Shown here: piece after piece, positions 45,506-58,318 of the stretch
How the letters are laid out: the number at the start of each line of letters is the position of its first letter
Numbering within the stretch: position 1 is the first letter of the stretch
DNA from: Planctomycetota bacterium
Lineage (GTDB): Bacteria; Planctomycetota; PLA2; JAEUHO01
NCBI GenBank assembly: GCA_029259775.1
Contig: JAJDEN010000043.1
Coordinates: 1 to 64,000 of the forward strand
Reading direction: 5' to 3'
DNA: 64,000 nucleotides
Notes under the pieces: generated by a model
What the model was told of the DNA's origin: nothing
What the model saw: the letters and a program-made list of their open reading frames with translations, nothing else
The model's database searches: none
Program-made: the position numbers and the translations under genes

Positions 45506-46162
45506 TCAGTCGACCTCGCCTGCGGCCTTGCGCTCAGGCGCCGAGGCTTGGAGGTAGAGCGGCACGAGCTCGTGCGCCGGGCAGGCTTCCCTGCCGTCGT
45601 GCCGCATGTCGCCGAGCAGGTCGAGGAGGATCTCGGCGCCGGGAGCCACGTCCACGGGGCGCGCGCTCCAGCCAAACTTCGCGGTCAAGGCCGCCGCGTC
45701 GTCGCCGACGACGCACGCCCCTGCGGTCAGCGCGCCCAAGTCACGTCCCGGCGTGCGGCCCGGTGCGCCGTCCGGTACGCCATCCCGCCAGCGCGCGTGG
45801 TAGACCCCGCCGCGGCCGGCATCGCGGACGGCCACGACCCTTCCGTTCGTGCGCACGCACGCGGCCAGGACCTCGAGGCTGTGGAATGCGTGGACATCCA
45901 GGCCGAGCGACCAGGCAAGCGTCTTTGCAACGGTGACGCCGACGCGCACGCCGGTGAAGGACCCGGGCCCGACGTCGACCACGATCGCTCCGATGTCGCA
46001 GGGCTCGAGCTCCGCGCCCGTCAGCAGCCGCTGCACGGCCGGCATGACGTCGCGTCCACGCCCGCGGCCTGTGGCCAGGGCGGTGTTTGACCGGGTGCCG
46101 TCGCTCGTCTGGAGCGCCAGTCCGCCGTTCGGTCCGCTCGTCGCCAGGGCCAGGATCGCCAC
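45506..46162 (-). CDS. tsaB: tRNA threonylcarbamoyladenosine biosynthesis protein
   Basis: Protein of 218 residues, partner of TsaD/TsaE in making the t6A37 modification of ANN-decoding tRNAs. Family blocks: VAILALATSGPNGGLAL, AIVVDVGPGSFTGVRVGVTVAKTLAWSL and LEVLAACV. The GTG at 46162 is taken as start because GAGGTG precedes it by a few bases; the open frame extends upstream to 46342 but lacks homology style. It is divergent from glmM. Confidence 0.93.
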   Translation of the reverse strand: MAILALATSGPNGGLALQTSDGTRSNTALATGRGRGRDVMPAVQRLLTGAELEPCDIGAIVVDVGPGSFTGVRVGVTVAKTLAWSLGLDVHAFHSLEVLAACVRTNGRVVAVRDAGRGGVYHARWRDGVPDGAPGRTPGRDLGALTAGACVVGDDAAALTAKFGWSARPVDVAPGAEILLDLLGDMRHDGREACPAHELVPLYLQASAPERKAAGEVD

Positions 46163-46326
46163 GTTCACCTCGCTGCGTGGGAGTTCTCTGCCCCGCCGGC
46201 AGGGGCACGACGTGCATCGTAGGAGGGCGTCGGGCCAATTCCTTGGATCGGCCGCGCGTGCGGCCGTACGCACCGCGTCGGGTGGTAGAAAGGCGCCGCC
46301 TGGGGAGACACCTCGGTGGAGAAACG

Positions 46327-47688
46327 ATGACAGAACCGGCACGGTTCTTCGGCACGGACGGCATCCGCGACCTCGCGGGCGAGGGCCGTCTGACCGACGG
46401 TGGGGTCCGCCGCATCGGCCGGGCGCTCGCGCAGTTCGCGCTCGAGCAGGCCGGCGCCGGCGCGGTCCGCGCCGTCATCGCACGCGACCCGCGTCCGAGC
46501 GGCGCCGGCATCGTCGCGGAGCTCGCCGGTCGCATGGCCGCGGAGGGCCTCGAGGTCATCGACGCGGGCGTCCTGCCCTCGCCCGCCCTCGCGTGGATGA
46601 CGGCCGTCGGCGACTTCCAGCTCGGGCTCGCGATCAGCGCCTCGCACAACGCGCCGCCCTACAACGGCATCAAGCCCTTCCTCGCCGACGGCCGCAAGCT
46701 CTCCATCGCCGAGGAGGAAGACGTCGAGGCCCGCATCGCCGCGCTGGACGAGGGGCGCGCCGGCGCAGCGCCGTCGCTCGACGAGGGTGCGGCCGAACGC
46801 TACGCGGACCAGGCTGCTGCCGTGTTGGGCGAGGCAGGTGACGTGGCCGGCTTGCGTCTCGTGGTCGACCTCTCGGCCGGCGCCGCCAGCACCACGGCCG
46901 CTCGAGCGCTGGACGCCCTGGGGGTGGACGCTGCGTTCCTCCACCCGGCCGGTGAGCGTCCGATCAACGAGGCCTGTGGCACCGAGAACCCCGAGGCCTG
47001 GCTTGCGGCGGTCGCCTCCGGCAACGTCGATGGCGGCCTCGCCTTCGACGGCGACGCCGACCGCGTGCTCGTGGCCGATGAGGCCGGCGGCCTGCTCGAC
47101 GGCGACGACCTGCTGGCGATCCTCGCGACCGATGCCCACGCGCGAGGCGGCGTCCCGGCGCACGCCGTCGTCTCGACCGTCATGGCCAACTTGGGCCTCG
47201 AGGAGTACCTCGCGGGCCTCGGCGTGACGCTCGAGCGGACCAAGGTGGGGGACCGCCACGTCGCCGAACGCATGCGGGCCCTCGGGGCCGCGATCGGCGG
47301 GGAGCCGGCCGGCCACGTCGTGCTGCCGCGGCCCGACGCCGGCGGCACGCTCATCGGCGACGGGCTCGTGGCGGGGGTCTGCGTGCTCCAGGCCGCCCGC
47401 CGCCTGGGCACCCCGCTGTCCGCGCTGCGCGGCTTGCGGGCGCGCCGTCCCCAGACGTTGATCAACGTGCGCATGCAGGAGCGCAAGCCGCTCGATGCGT
47501 GGCCGGCGTTCCAGGACGCGTGGAAGCTCCAGGAGGAGCGCCTCGCCGGCAGCGGCCGCTTCGTGATCCGCTACAGCGGGACGGAGCCGCTTCTGCGGAT
47601 CATGGCCGAAGGACGCGACGAGGCGTTGGTGGCCGATGCCGTCGAGGCGCTCGCGCAGGTGGCCCGCCAGGAGGCGGAACGCAAGTGA
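46327..47688 (+). CDS. glmM: Phosphoglucosamine mutase
   Basis: Interconverts glucosamine-6-phosphate and glucosamine-1-phosphate for cell-wall precursors; 453 residues. RFFGTDGIRDLAGEG begins the protein. The active-site serine lies in LAISASHNAPPYNGIKPF, the metal loop is FDGDADRVLV, the sugar-binding loop GGEPAGHVVL and the phosphate loop RYSGTEPLLRIMAEG. The start at 46327 follows GGAGAAAC. It converges on the cdaA operon; its stop codon lies within a palindrome shared with the opposing gene. Confidence 0.96.
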   Translation: MTEPARFFGTDGIRDLAGEGRLTDGGVRRIGRALAQFALEQAGAGAVRAVIARDPRPSGAGIVAELAGRMAAEGLEVIDAGVLPSPALAWMTAVGDFQLGLAISASHNAPPYNGIKPFLADGRKLSIAEEEDVEARIAALDEGRAGAAPSLDEGAAERYADQAAAVLGEAGDVAGLRLVVDLSAGAASTTAARALDALGVDAAFLHPAGERPINEACGTENPEAWLAAVASGNVDGGLAFDGDADRVLVADEAGGLLDGDDLLAILATDAHARGGVPAHAVVSTVMANLGLEEYLAGLGVTLERTKVGDRHVAERMRALGAAIGGEPAGHVVLPRPDAGGTLIGDGLVAGVCVLQAARRLGTPLSALRGLRARRPQTLINVRMQERKPLDAWPAFQDAWKLQEERLAGSGRFVIRYSGTEPLLRIMAEGRDEALVADAVEALAQVARQEAERK

Positions 47689-47705
47689 CCCGATCGGGTC
47701 ACTTG
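47682..47705. terminator. Perfect 24-base palindrome overlapping two convergent stop codons
   Basis: CAAGTGACCCGA is followed directly by its reverse complement. The TGA at 47686-47688 ends glmM and the mirror TGA at 47699-47701 (minus strand) ends the YbbR-position gene, so both genes end in an identical AAG-TGA. As RNA it forms the same strong hairpin in both directions. It lacks a T-run, so it may block collision of convergent transcription or act as an attenuator. Confidence 0.75.
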
Positions 47706-48913
47706 GCGCGGGGGTTCCAGCGCACCTTGAGGTCGAAGCGGTCCTGCCCGTCCTCCGGCACGAACGTGATGCCCTTGTTCAGGAACTCGGCCTTCGTTGG
47801 GCTGAACTCGATCCGGGCTTGCAGCTTCTGCCACGGCGTCGGCTTGGTGCCCATCGTGCCGTCCTTCAGTTCGGAAGCGTCGATCACCTCGATGACCCAC
47901 GCCCAACCCGACGGGTCGCCCTCGAGGGCGTCCAGGACGGCCTTGGGCCCCTTGAGGGTGCCCTGCAGCTGCATGCTGACGGGGTTGATCCCAGGCACGC
48001 TGTCGCGCGGGGGGTCGGCCTCGTACTCGTCGGGGAGGTTCACGAGCAGGCGGTTCGTCAGCTTGCGCTCGCCGTTCTGCGTCAGCGTGAGGGTGGCCGT
48101 GATCTCGGGCAGGGTGAGTCCCTGGCGCCAGGCAATCTGCCACTTCTCGCCGCCGCGCTCGCGCCAGTTGTTGAACGTGAGCTTGTAGGGCAGCGGGCGC
48201 CCGAAGGGGATGTCCCTCGGCTCGATGTCGCCGTCGGCCCTGCCGACCACGGTCATCAGGTTGATGGGATCGGGCTCCAGGAAGACCCAGCGCGGCTGTT
48301 GCTCACTGCCCGCGGGGGCGAGCAACGCCACGGTCGGCTGCGAGAACGTCCAGGAGATCCCGATCTGGCGTGCGAGCAACTCGCTCCGCGTGGGGCGTGT
48401 GGCGTCGTCATCCTCACGCCACGCGACACGCGGGCTCGCGGCCGTGAGCGGGAAGACCTTGCCGCCGGAGGGCGGGAGGGCCAGGCCACCCGGGAGGATG
48501 CGCTCGTGGTTCGCGAAGGGCCAGGCGTACTTGTCGTTGCGCGTGAGGTCGCGGGGCTTGCTGACGTCGGTGTCCGTGACCTTCACGACGACGACCGCGC
48601 GGCCGTCCTGGTCCAGCGCCTCGCGCGCTTCGAACCGCTCCCGTTCGGAGCAGACGAGCTCGAAGCTGCGCGTGCGGTTGCCGGTGAGCACGGCGCCGAT
48701 TCGGCCCTTGAGGGCCTCGTCGACCTCGATGCGCATCTCCACCGGGCCGAGGACGTGACTCTTCACGACGCGGCGGCTCGTGATCTCCCAGATCAACATC
48801 GCCAGCACCGCCGCCAGCAGGAGCAGACCCCACTCCTGGAAGAACCACACCTTCCAGTCACGCGGTCGCGCGGACTTGAGCGAGGGACGGTCGGGGGAGA
48901 CGTTGGACCTCAC
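47699..48913 (-). CDS. Membrane-anchored YbbR/CdaR-position protein
   Basis: Protein of 404 residues with one N-terminal membrane helix (WGLLLLAAVLAMLIWEITSRRVV) and a long extracytoplasmic beta-rich region. Start spacing (1 base after cdaA), topology and the opening of the first strand domain (VEMRIEVDEALKGRIGAVLTGN) fit a CdaR/YbbR-type regulator of the diadenylate cyclase, but sequence repeats are more divergent than in typical YbbR proteins. The assignment rests largely on context. Confidence 0.65.
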   Translation of the reverse strand: MRSNVSPDRPSLKSARPRDWKVWFFQEWGLLLLAAVLAMLIWEITSRRVVKSHVLGPVEMRIEVDEALKGRIGAVLTGNRTRSFELVCSERERFEAREALDQDGRAVVVVKVTDTDVSKPRDLTRNDKYAWPFANHERILPGGLALPPSGGKVFPLTAASPRVAWREDDDATRPTRSELLARQIGISWTFSQPTVALLAPAGSEQQPRWVFLEPDPINLMTVVGRADGDIEPRDIPFGRPLPYKLTFNNWRERGGEKWQIAWRQGLTLPEITATLTLTQNGERKLTNRLLVNLPDEYEADPPRDSVPGINPVSMQLQGTLKGPKAVLDALEGDPSGWAWVIEVIDASELKDGTMGTKPTPWQKLQARIEFSPTKAEFLNKGITFVPEDGQDRFDLKVRWNPRAK

Positions 48914-48914
48914 G

Positions 48915-49751
48915 TCAGTCGCTCGCCTTCGGCAGGAGGCCGGTCTGCTCGGCGAAGACGACGCTCAGGTACATGCGCAGCCACTCCCAGTCCGTGACCT
49001 CCTCCATCTCACCGCGCTCGGCCTTGTGCACGTCGCCGCGCTCCTCGGAAACGATCAACACCACCGCGTCGCTCTGCTCGCTCAGACCGATGGCGGCGCG
49101 GTGGCGCGTGCCGTAGTCACGAGCGAGCGCAGGTCGCTCGGTGAGCGGCAGCAGACATCCGGCCGCGGCGATGCGATCGCCGCGCACGAGCAGCGCGCCG
49201 TCGTGCAACACCGTGTGCGTGCTGAAGATCGTGTCGAGCGTCTCGGCGCGGATGATCGCATCCATGGGGACGCCGGTGTCCATGTAGGTACCGAGATCGA
49301 TGTTGCGCTCGATGCAGATGAGCGCGCCGACCCGTCGTTCGGCGAACTGGCGGCAGGCGCGGATGATCTCGTCGACCGGCTGCATCTGCTCCGGCCGCGC
49401 GGCCTTGCGCCCGAAGATGCGCCGGAGGAAGCCCACGTTGCCGACGCGCGCGATGCCGTGGCGCAGCTCCATCTGGAACGTCACGACGAGCGCCAGGATG
49501 ATCACGGGGAACGCGCTGCCCAGGATGGAGTTGAGGACGTCCAGCTCGGCTTCGCGAAGCAGCAGGAACAGGCCGATGACGAAGACCCACGAGAGCATCG
49601 CGGGGCCCTTGAAGACGCCTCCGGCGATCGTCCGCCGAAGAAATCGGAGCAGGAAGTAGATCGCCACGAACAGCAGCGCCAGCTCCAGCCAATTCTTCGG
49701 CGTGAGGTTTTGAACGATAGCGGGCCCTACGATCGGCATCAGTCCGCGCAT
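48915..49751 (-). CDS. cdaA: Diadenylate cyclase (c-di-AMP synthase), CdaA type
   Basis: Membrane enzyme of 278 residues making the second messenger c-di-AMP. Three N-terminal helices (LELALLFVAIYFLLRFL, AMLSWVFVIGLFLLL, VIILALVVTFQ) precede the DisA_N catalytic domain with VGALICIERN, the DGA motif in LHDGALLVRGD and the RHR motif in GTRHRAAIGLSEQSDAVVLIVSEE. It is between folP and the YbbR-position gene. c-di-AMP signalling links envelope, osmotic and cell-wall control, consistent with glmM nearby. Confidence 0.96.
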   Translation of the reverse strand: MRGLMPIVGPAIVQNLTPKNWLELALLFVAIYFLLRFLRRTIAGGVFKGPAMLSWVFVIGLFLLLREAELDVLNSILGSAFPVIILALVVTFQMELRHGIARVGNVGFLRRIFGRKAARPEQMQPVDEIIRACRQFAERRVGALICIERNIDLGTYMDTGVPMDAIIRAETLDTIFSTHTVLHDGALLVRGDRIAAAGCLLPLTERPALARDYGTRHRAAIGLSEQSDAVVLIVSEERGDVHKAERGEMEEVTDWEWLRMYLSVVFAEQTGLLPKASD

Positions 49752-49787
49752 CCTACCGTCTCCCCGCGCCGCGCGCGGCCTATGGAA

Positions 49788-50642
49788 TCAGCGGATTCGC
49801 ATGAAGACGTCGAGGAGCTCGCGCGTCTCCCGCACGTCGTGTACGCGCACCCCACGCACCCCGGCTTCGAGGGCGCGGAGGACGCACGCCAGGGACCCCG
49901 CCAAGCGCTCCTCCGGGATGTCGCGGCCCGTGAGGGAGCCGAGAAACGACTTGCGGGACGCGCCGAGCAAGACGGGCGCGCCCATGCGCACGAGCGCCTC
50001 GAGGCCCCGAAGGAGCTCGACGTTGTGCTCGAGGGCCTTGCCGAAGCCGATGCCGGGGTCGAGCCAGATCCGGTCAGGCGCGACGCCGGCGGCGACCGCG
50101 GCCGAGCGGCGCTCGTCGAGGTAGGTCGCTACCTCGGCCACGACGTCGTCGTAGACCGGACGGTCCTGCATGGTCTGAGGCGTTCCGCGCATGTGCATCA
50201 GCACGAGCCCGGCGCCGTGGCGCGCGGTCACGTCGAGCATGCGCGGATCGGCCGCGCCGCTCACGTCGTTGACGATCGTGGCGCCGGCCGCGAGGGCCGC
50301 GTCGGCGACCAAGGCGTGGCGCGTGTCGATGCTGACGTCCACGTCCACGCCGGCGGCGAGGACGCCCTCGATGACAGGGACGACCCGGGCAATCTCCTCG
50401 TTCGTCGACACGGGGGCCGCGACGGGGCGCGTGCTCTCCCCGCCGATGTCCAGGATGTCCGCGCCGTCGCGCGCCAGACGCAGCGCATGCGCGATGGCAG
50501 CATCGGGCCGTAGGAAGCGCCCGCCGTCGCTGAAGCTGTCGGGCGTGACGTTGACGATGCCCCAGACGAGCGGGCCCGCCGTGGGGGAGGCTGCGGTCTG
50601 CTCAGCCAAGATGCAACTCCGGAGTGGCAGCCTGGGCTCCAC
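49788..50642 (-). CDS. folP: Dihydropteroate synthase
   Basis: Condenses para-aminobenzoate with the pterin diphosphate in folate synthesis; 284 residues. Signatures: WGIVNVTPDSFSDGG, GADILDIGGESTRP, SIDTRHALVADAAL, IVNDVSGAADPRML, IWLDPGIGFGKALEHN, LLGASRKSFLGSLTG and the C-terminal GVRVHDVRETRELL. The first 20 residues lack homology style, so the start could be slightly downstream. It follows ftsH by 26 bases, as in many bacteria. Confidence 0.96.
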   Translation of the reverse strand: MEPRLPLRSCILAEQTAASPTAGPLVWGIVNVTPDSFSDGGRFLRPDAAIAHALRLARDGADILDIGGESTRPVAAPVSTNEEIARVVPVIEGVLAAGVDVDVSIDTRHALVADAALAAGATIVNDVSGAADPRMLDVTARHGAGLVLMHMRGTPQTMQDRPVYDDVVAEVATYLDERRSAAVAAGVAPDRIWLDPGIGFGKALEHNVELLRGLEALVRMGAPVLLGASRKSFLGSLTGRDIPEERLAGSLACVLRALEAGVRGVRVHDVRETRELLDVFMRIR

Positions 50643-50668
50643 CGCACCGCGGCGGGCGATTGGCGGCC

Positions 50669-52702
<2,034 letters not shown>

Positions 52703-52799
52703 GGTGTCGTAGGGAGTCTATTCGACGGTTCGGCCGCCGCTCCGGTTTCGCCGTACCTACGTGGGGATCGCCCGATTCGTTGGGTCGCGAGGGTAGGGA

Positions 52800-53288
52800 C
52801 TACAGCGGCCGCTCCAAAACCTGCGCTACGCGCTCGGCCAGCCGTCGGACCCATTCGTCGGTCCCGGAGCCCTCGAGGCTCTCACCGTAGGTCCCCGGGC
52901 GGAACTCCTCGAAGCCCCCCAGGCGCTCTTCACGCACCACGCGGCCTGTGGCGCGCTCGACCACGCGCACCTCCAGCCAGCCCGCCAGCCGCTGTTGGAC
53001 GACCCGGCCGGCCTCATCGAGGATGGTCGGCACCTCCTCGGCGCCCATGCGACCCGTGAGCAACAGGTCGGCGCTGGCGGCCGTGGCCGGGGCGAGGGAC
53101 GTCCGGGCGCGCAGCTCGCGCGCCACGGCCGCGGACAGGCGCAGCTCGAGGTCGCGGCGAAAGCCCGTGTTCTCGAACGGCAGGACGGCAATCGTGCGCG
53201 CGCCAGGGAAGTCCGTCAGCCGCTCGGTGCTGTAGCCCGAGCAGCCAGCCAGCAGCAGCAGGGCGACGGTCCAGGCAGCGCGTCGCAT
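52800..53288 (-). CDS. LptE-like outer-membrane lipoprotein
   Basis: Lipoprotein of 162 residues with lipobox LLLLAGC. SGYSTERLTDFPGARTIAVLPFENTGFRRDLELRLSAAVARELRARTSL and the following strands match the general shape of LptE, which assists LPS insertion by the LptD pore (family knowledge). The start at 53288 overlaps the upstream stop by one base. If correct it supports an LPS-type outer membrane; divergent sequence keeps this tentative. Confidence 0.75.
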   Translation of the reverse strand: MRRAAWTVALLLLAGCSGYSTERLTDFPGARTIAVLPFENTGFRRDLELRLSAAVARELRARTSLAPATAASADLLLTGRMGAEEVPTILDEAGRVVQQRLAGWLEVRVVERATGRVVREERLGGFEEFRPGTYGESLEGSGTDEWVRRLAERVAQVLERPL

Positions 53289-54610
53289 CACCGGCCGGCG
53301 GGCCACGAGGGCGGAGGCGGCGGCGGCGGGACGCCGGCACCGCTCGAGGGGGCCGCGCGGTAGGGGATCGTAGGAGCCGGCGTGGGCGACGGCGGCTGCG
53401 GCCTGCTGCCAGGGGGCGTCGTGCTGGGAGGCGTTTCGCTCGGCGGCGGCGGCCGCGTCGGGAAGCCCCTCGGCGGCTGCCTGACGGGCGGCTGCACGAC
53501 CGGCGGCGTTGTCGCCGTGGGGGTCGGTTCGGGCTGGAGGATCGGAATCGGGCTCGACGTGGCGCCACGGCGGAGCGCGGCGGCCGAGCGACGGTAGACG
53601 TCGGCCGCGCGCGGATCCCCCTGGCCCGCGTACCACGCGGCGATGCGCTCGTCCTTGCGGGCGAGCCTCTCGCGCAGGCGGGCCTTCTCGGCCTCGACCT
53701 CGCGCACGCGTTGCGCGTACTCGGCCTGGCGCCCGGGATCGCGCGCGATGCGCTCGAGGTACTTGTCGTACTCGGCGATGGCCATCTCGAGGCTGCTGCG
53801 CACGGGGCCTGCCTGCGCCGCGGCCTTCGGGTCGTCGCTCGGGACCTCTTCGCGCGGATCGCGATCGACGAAGCCGGCGTGATAGACGTCGCCGACGTCG
53901 CGGGCGGCGTAGGTCGCACCCAGCTCGCGGCGCGCCTCGAAGCTCCATTCGCTGTCGGGGTAGCGCAGCAGCAGTTCCTTGTAGTAGAGCGAGGCACGCT
54001 GCAGGTCGCCGTCGTCGCGCCAGTAGCGCGCCAGGTACAGGATGGCGTCATCGGCGTACTTGCCGGCGGGGAAGCCGACGGGTACGTAGCGGATGGCTTC
54101 CAGGCCGGTGCTGTTGTCGTCGAAGATGCCCAGCACGCCGCGGTCGCTCGCCACGTAGCGGAGCCCGCTCTGGTAGAGCATCTCCTCGACGTCTCCGACG
54201 TGCGGGTTGACCGGCGCGTCGAACATGTACTCCTTGAGCGTCTCGATGGCCGAAGCCCACGCGCCGGCGCGGTAGAAGTTGAGTCCCTGCAGGTAGCGGG
54301 CTTCGGAGGCGCGCGGATGCTGCGGGTAGTCGGAGACGATGTCGCCGTAGATGTCGGCCTTGTCCTCGAAGTCCTGCGTCGCGGCAGCGCGGGCAAACAA
54401 CGCGTCGCCGGCGCGCACGATCTCGGGCGCGGCGGCACTCGGCGGGACGGTCCCTGGCTGCGTGGAGCCGCCCGCGTACTGGCCCGGCACCTCGGCGCGA
54501 TCGTCCCCGCGCAGGAAACGGGGGAGGGGCGGGGTGGGGGCGGAGCTGCAGCCCACGAGCACGGGCGTCGCGAGCAGCAGAGCAACGAGGAGCAAGAGGG
54601 CGGGCCGCAT
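53288..54610 (-). CDS. BamD/TPR-like outer-membrane lipoprotein with proline-rich tail
   Basis: Lipoprotein of 440 residues (signal with lipobox VLVGC). Residues about 70-260 contain TPR-like repeats as in BamD/YfiO (IVSDYPQHPRASEARYLQGLNFYRAG, YADDAILYLARYWRDDGDLQRASLYYKELLLRYPDSEWSFEARRELG). A charged coiled coil (about 270-330) and a Pro/Thr-rich low-complexity tail of about 90 residues follow. The tail is unlike BamD and may reach peptidoglycan or a partner. It is translationally coupled to the LptE-like gene. Confidence 0.75.
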   Translation of the reverse strand: MRPALLLLVALLLATPVLVGCSSAPTPPLPRFLRGDDRAEVPGQYAGGSTQPGTVPPSAAAPEIVRAGDALFARAAATQDFEDKADIYGDIVSDYPQHPRASEARYLQGLNFYRAGAWASAIETLKEYMFDAPVNPHVGDVEEMLYQSGLRYVASDRGVLGIFDDNSTGLEAIRYVPVGFPAGKYADDAILYLARYWRDDGDLQRASLYYKELLLRYPDSEWSFEARRELGATYAARDVGDVYHAGFVDRDPREEVPSDDPKAAAQAGPVRSSLEMAIAEYDKYLERIARDPGRQAEYAQRVREVEAEKARLRERLARKDERIAAWYAGQGDPRAADVYRRSAAALRRGATSSPIPILQPEPTPTATTPPVVQPPVRQPPRGFPTRPPPPSETPPSTTPPGSRPQPPSPTPAPTIPYRAAPSSGAGVPPPPPPPSWPAGR

Positions 54611-54708
54611 GCCGCCAGGGTATCCGCGTCCCGGCTGAGACAAGGTCCGAGCTCGGGGCGCGGGCCCTTCTGCGGGCCCCTCTGCGGCCTGTCGGGCCGC
54701 TGGTTCGT

Positions 54709-55488
54709 TCACCGCCGGGTCACGGTGCGCCCCGGCAGGGGGCCCAGCGAGGCAGGTCGCCGCTCGAGGACGTAGGGCACGAACTGGTCGTGCACCGCCC
54801 GGGCCGCTCGCACGACCTCCGGGGTCGGCGGCTCCCGCTTGAGATCGGGCAGCCGCGCGGTGTACAGCCGGACCAGCCCGGCCAGGGACGCCGCATCCAA
54901 CCTGTGCGAGGGACCGGGCGGGGCGCAGTGGCGATGGACGACGCCGCCCGCCGGCGCGGAGAAGAGCGCCCCCCCCTCCACCGCACCGCCGCAGGAGGCG
55001 CAGGCCTCGAGCAGGGGTCGATGGCCGGTGGCGGCGAGTGCGCGCGCCTCGAACCACGCGATCCACGCCCCGGCGCTGCCACGCGGGGCGCGAGCGAGCG
55101 CACGCAGGGCGGTCAGCGCCGCGCCGAAGAGCGCCGGGTTGGGGAGCATGGGCTTCATCCAAGCCCTCAGGAGGGAGAGGACGTGGCACGCTGCGTAGAA
55201 CCGCTCGAGATCCTGGCGGAGCCCGCGCAGGTCCTCGAGGATCCGGAAGCGGTTCAGCAACTCCATCTCCGAGCGCGGACGGCGCAGGAGGTGCGCCTCG
55301 CCCGTGCTCGCGAGCGCGACGCCGCCTTGCAGCTCCGGCCCCGGCCGGTGTGCGCCCTTGGCCAAGGCCGAGATCATGCCGTGATCCGGCGTCGCGAGAT
55401 GCACGACCTGACTCGTCTCACCGAAGGGGCGGACGCGCATCACGATCGCGGGTGATGTGTATCGATGGGAACGGGCCACGCTGCCCAT
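54709..55488 (-). CDS. recO: DNA repair protein RecO
   Basis: Recombination mediator of 259 residues that helps load RecA at gaps. The N-terminal OB fold is SPAIVMRVRPFGETSQVVHLATPDHGMISALAKGAHRPG. A Cys cluster (EACASCGGAVEGG ... VHRHCA) corresponds to the zinc region of RecO, and the helical C-terminal domain follows. Length fits the family. It lies in a repair-rich neighbourhood with ruvC further along. Confidence 0.92.
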   Translation of the reverse strand: MGSVARSHRYTSPAIVMRVRPFGETSQVVHLATPDHGMISALAKGAHRPGPELQGGVALASTGEAHLLRRPRSEMELLNRFRILEDLRGLRQDLERFYAACHVLSLLRAWMKPMLPNPALFGAALTALRALARAPRGSAGAWIAWFEARALAATGHRPLLEACASCGGAVEGGALFSAPAGGVVHRHCAPPGPSHRLDAASLAGLVRLYTARLPDLKREPPTPEVVRAARAVHDQFVPYVLERRPASLGPLPGRTVTRR

Positions 55489-55539
55489 TCTCCGTCAGGG
55501 TCCGGACGCTGCTGCCGGATGCTGCTACGCGTCGCCGCC

Positions 55540-56940
<1,401 letters not shown>

Positions 56941-57062
56941 GGACCTGATGTGCTCCGTGGGGATGGGGCCGCTCGCTGCGGAGCGGTCGCGGACACTCTA
57001 CGGCGGGGACGGCCCCCATGATCCCTTTCCGGAGGACCCGGCTCGCGTTGGGCCAGGGGCTG

Positions 57063-57659
57063 TCAGCGGTTCGTTCGGCCCCGCGGACGCCGCTTGGCCT
57101 CGCGGATCGCGTCCGTCAAGCGGGGCGGGAGGCCCGTGCCGCCCGGCAGGCGCGGCCGCTGATGGTGGCAGACGGCGAGGGCCAGGGCGTCCGCGGCGTC
57201 GAAGGAGTCGGTCGGCACCTCCAGTGCCAGCACGCGGGTGACCATGATCTGGACCTGGCTCTTGCTCGCGCGCCCGACGCCTGTGACCGCCTTCTTGACC
57301 ACGTTGTTCGCGTAGCCCGTGACGTCGAGCCCCGCTTCGGCGAGCACGAGCAACAGCGCACCGCGGCCTTCGCCGAGGCGCTGCGCCGCGCGGGCGTCCC
57401 GGCCGAAGAACGCTTCCTCGATGGCGGCTTCGGTCGGCGCGTGGCGCGTGAGGATCTCGCGCAGACCCGCGGCGATGGTGGCGAGCCTGCGCTCGATGGG
57501 CAACTTCGCGTCGGCCTTCAGCGTGCCATGGTCGAGCGCGTGCAGCCGGTTGCCCCGCCGCTCGACGATGCCCCAGCCCACCGCGCGCGTGCCCGGATCG
57601 ATGCCCAGCACGCGGCGCCGATCCGCGTCAGGGTCATCGGCCTTGGTGGGGCGTGCCAT
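57063..57659 (-). CDS. ruvC: Holliday junction resolvase RuvC
   Basis: Endonuclease of 198 residues that resolves four-way junctions. The first catalytic Asp lies in VLGIDPGTRAVGWGIVE, the second (Glu) in AAIEEAFFGRDARAAQRLGEGRG, and the last pair in DSFDAADALALAVCHHQR. About 20 extra basic residues extend the C-terminus. ruvA and ruvB are not in the window. Confidence 0.95.
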   Translation of the reverse strand: MARPTKADDPDADRRRVLGIDPGTRAVGWGIVERRGNRLHALDHGTLKADAKLPIERRLATIAAGLREILTRHAPTEAAIEEAFFGRDARAAQRLGEGRGALLLVLAEAGLDVTGYANNVVKKAVTGVGRASKSQVQIMVTRVLALEVPTDSFDAADALALAVCHHQRPRLPGGTGLPPRLTDAIREAKRRPRGRTNR

Positions 57660-57668
57660 GAGGCCAGT

Positions 57669-58277
57669 CTACGGCCGCGGCACCACGGCGATGGCGTGGG
57701 GTGGGCAGGCCTCGGCGCAGAGGCCACATCCGGTGCAGTGTTCGAGCACGATGGTCGGCACGCGCTCCCCGTCGTGAATGGCCAGGGGCGTGGAGGGGCA
57801 GCGCTCGATGCAGATGTCGCAGGCCTTGTCTTCGACGCGCAGGCAGTCGTTGTAGATGATCACAGCCCGCCCGATGCGGACGTCGTCCGCTGGCGTCGGC
57901 TGGAGCGCGCCGGTGGGGCAGGCGAGCATGCAGAGCCCGCACAGCACGCACGCCTGACGGTCGGGCAGGAGGTAGGGCCGGCCGTCCCCGCCGCCGGGCT
58001 GCTCCGCGTCGTAGGACGGGACGATGGCGAAGACCGGGCACGTCTCGACGCACATCCGGCAACCCTCCTGGCAGGTGGCGAGGAACGCGTCGGCCACGAT
58101 CGCTCCGGGCGGTCGCAGGACGGGCAGCGCCTCGGCGGGCCCGTCCCGGGCTGACGCCCTGTCCCTGGCGAGATCCCGGCGTCCGGACGATGCGTGCTGG
58201 GCCGCTTCCCCGGCGCGGACGGCGCTGCCCAGGAAGGCGCGCCAGAAGCCGCGTCGGCCGATGCGTCGTTCGCTCAT
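57669..58277 (-). CDS. 4Fe-4S ferredoxin-type protein, NapF-like
   Basis: Protein of 202 residues with four cysteine clusters of the CxxCxxCxxxCP type: CQEGCRMCVETCPV, CVLCGLCMLACPTG, CDICIERCPS and CTGCGLCAEACPP. The N-terminus RRIGRRGFWRAFLG resembles a twin-arginine signal, as in NapF/NrfC-like electron carriers. The start at 58277 (MSERR) is chosen for the signal. No partner reductase is visible in the window, so the redox partner is unknown. It lies 9 bases before ruvC, divergent from the ispF-like gene. Confidence 0.88.
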   Translation of the reverse strand: MSERRIGRRGFWRAFLGSAVRAGEAAQHASSGRRDLARDRASARDGPAEALPVLRPPGAIVADAFLATCQEGCRMCVETCPVFAIVPSYDAEQPGGGDGRPYLLPDRQACVLCGLCMLACPTGALQPTPADDVRIGRAVIIYNDCLRVEDKACDICIERCPSTPLAIHDGERVPTIVLEHCTGCGLCAEACPPHAIAVVPRP

Positions 58278-58318
58278 GGACGCCATCCTACGGGCCGCGC
58301 TCCGCTACACTCCCTCGC

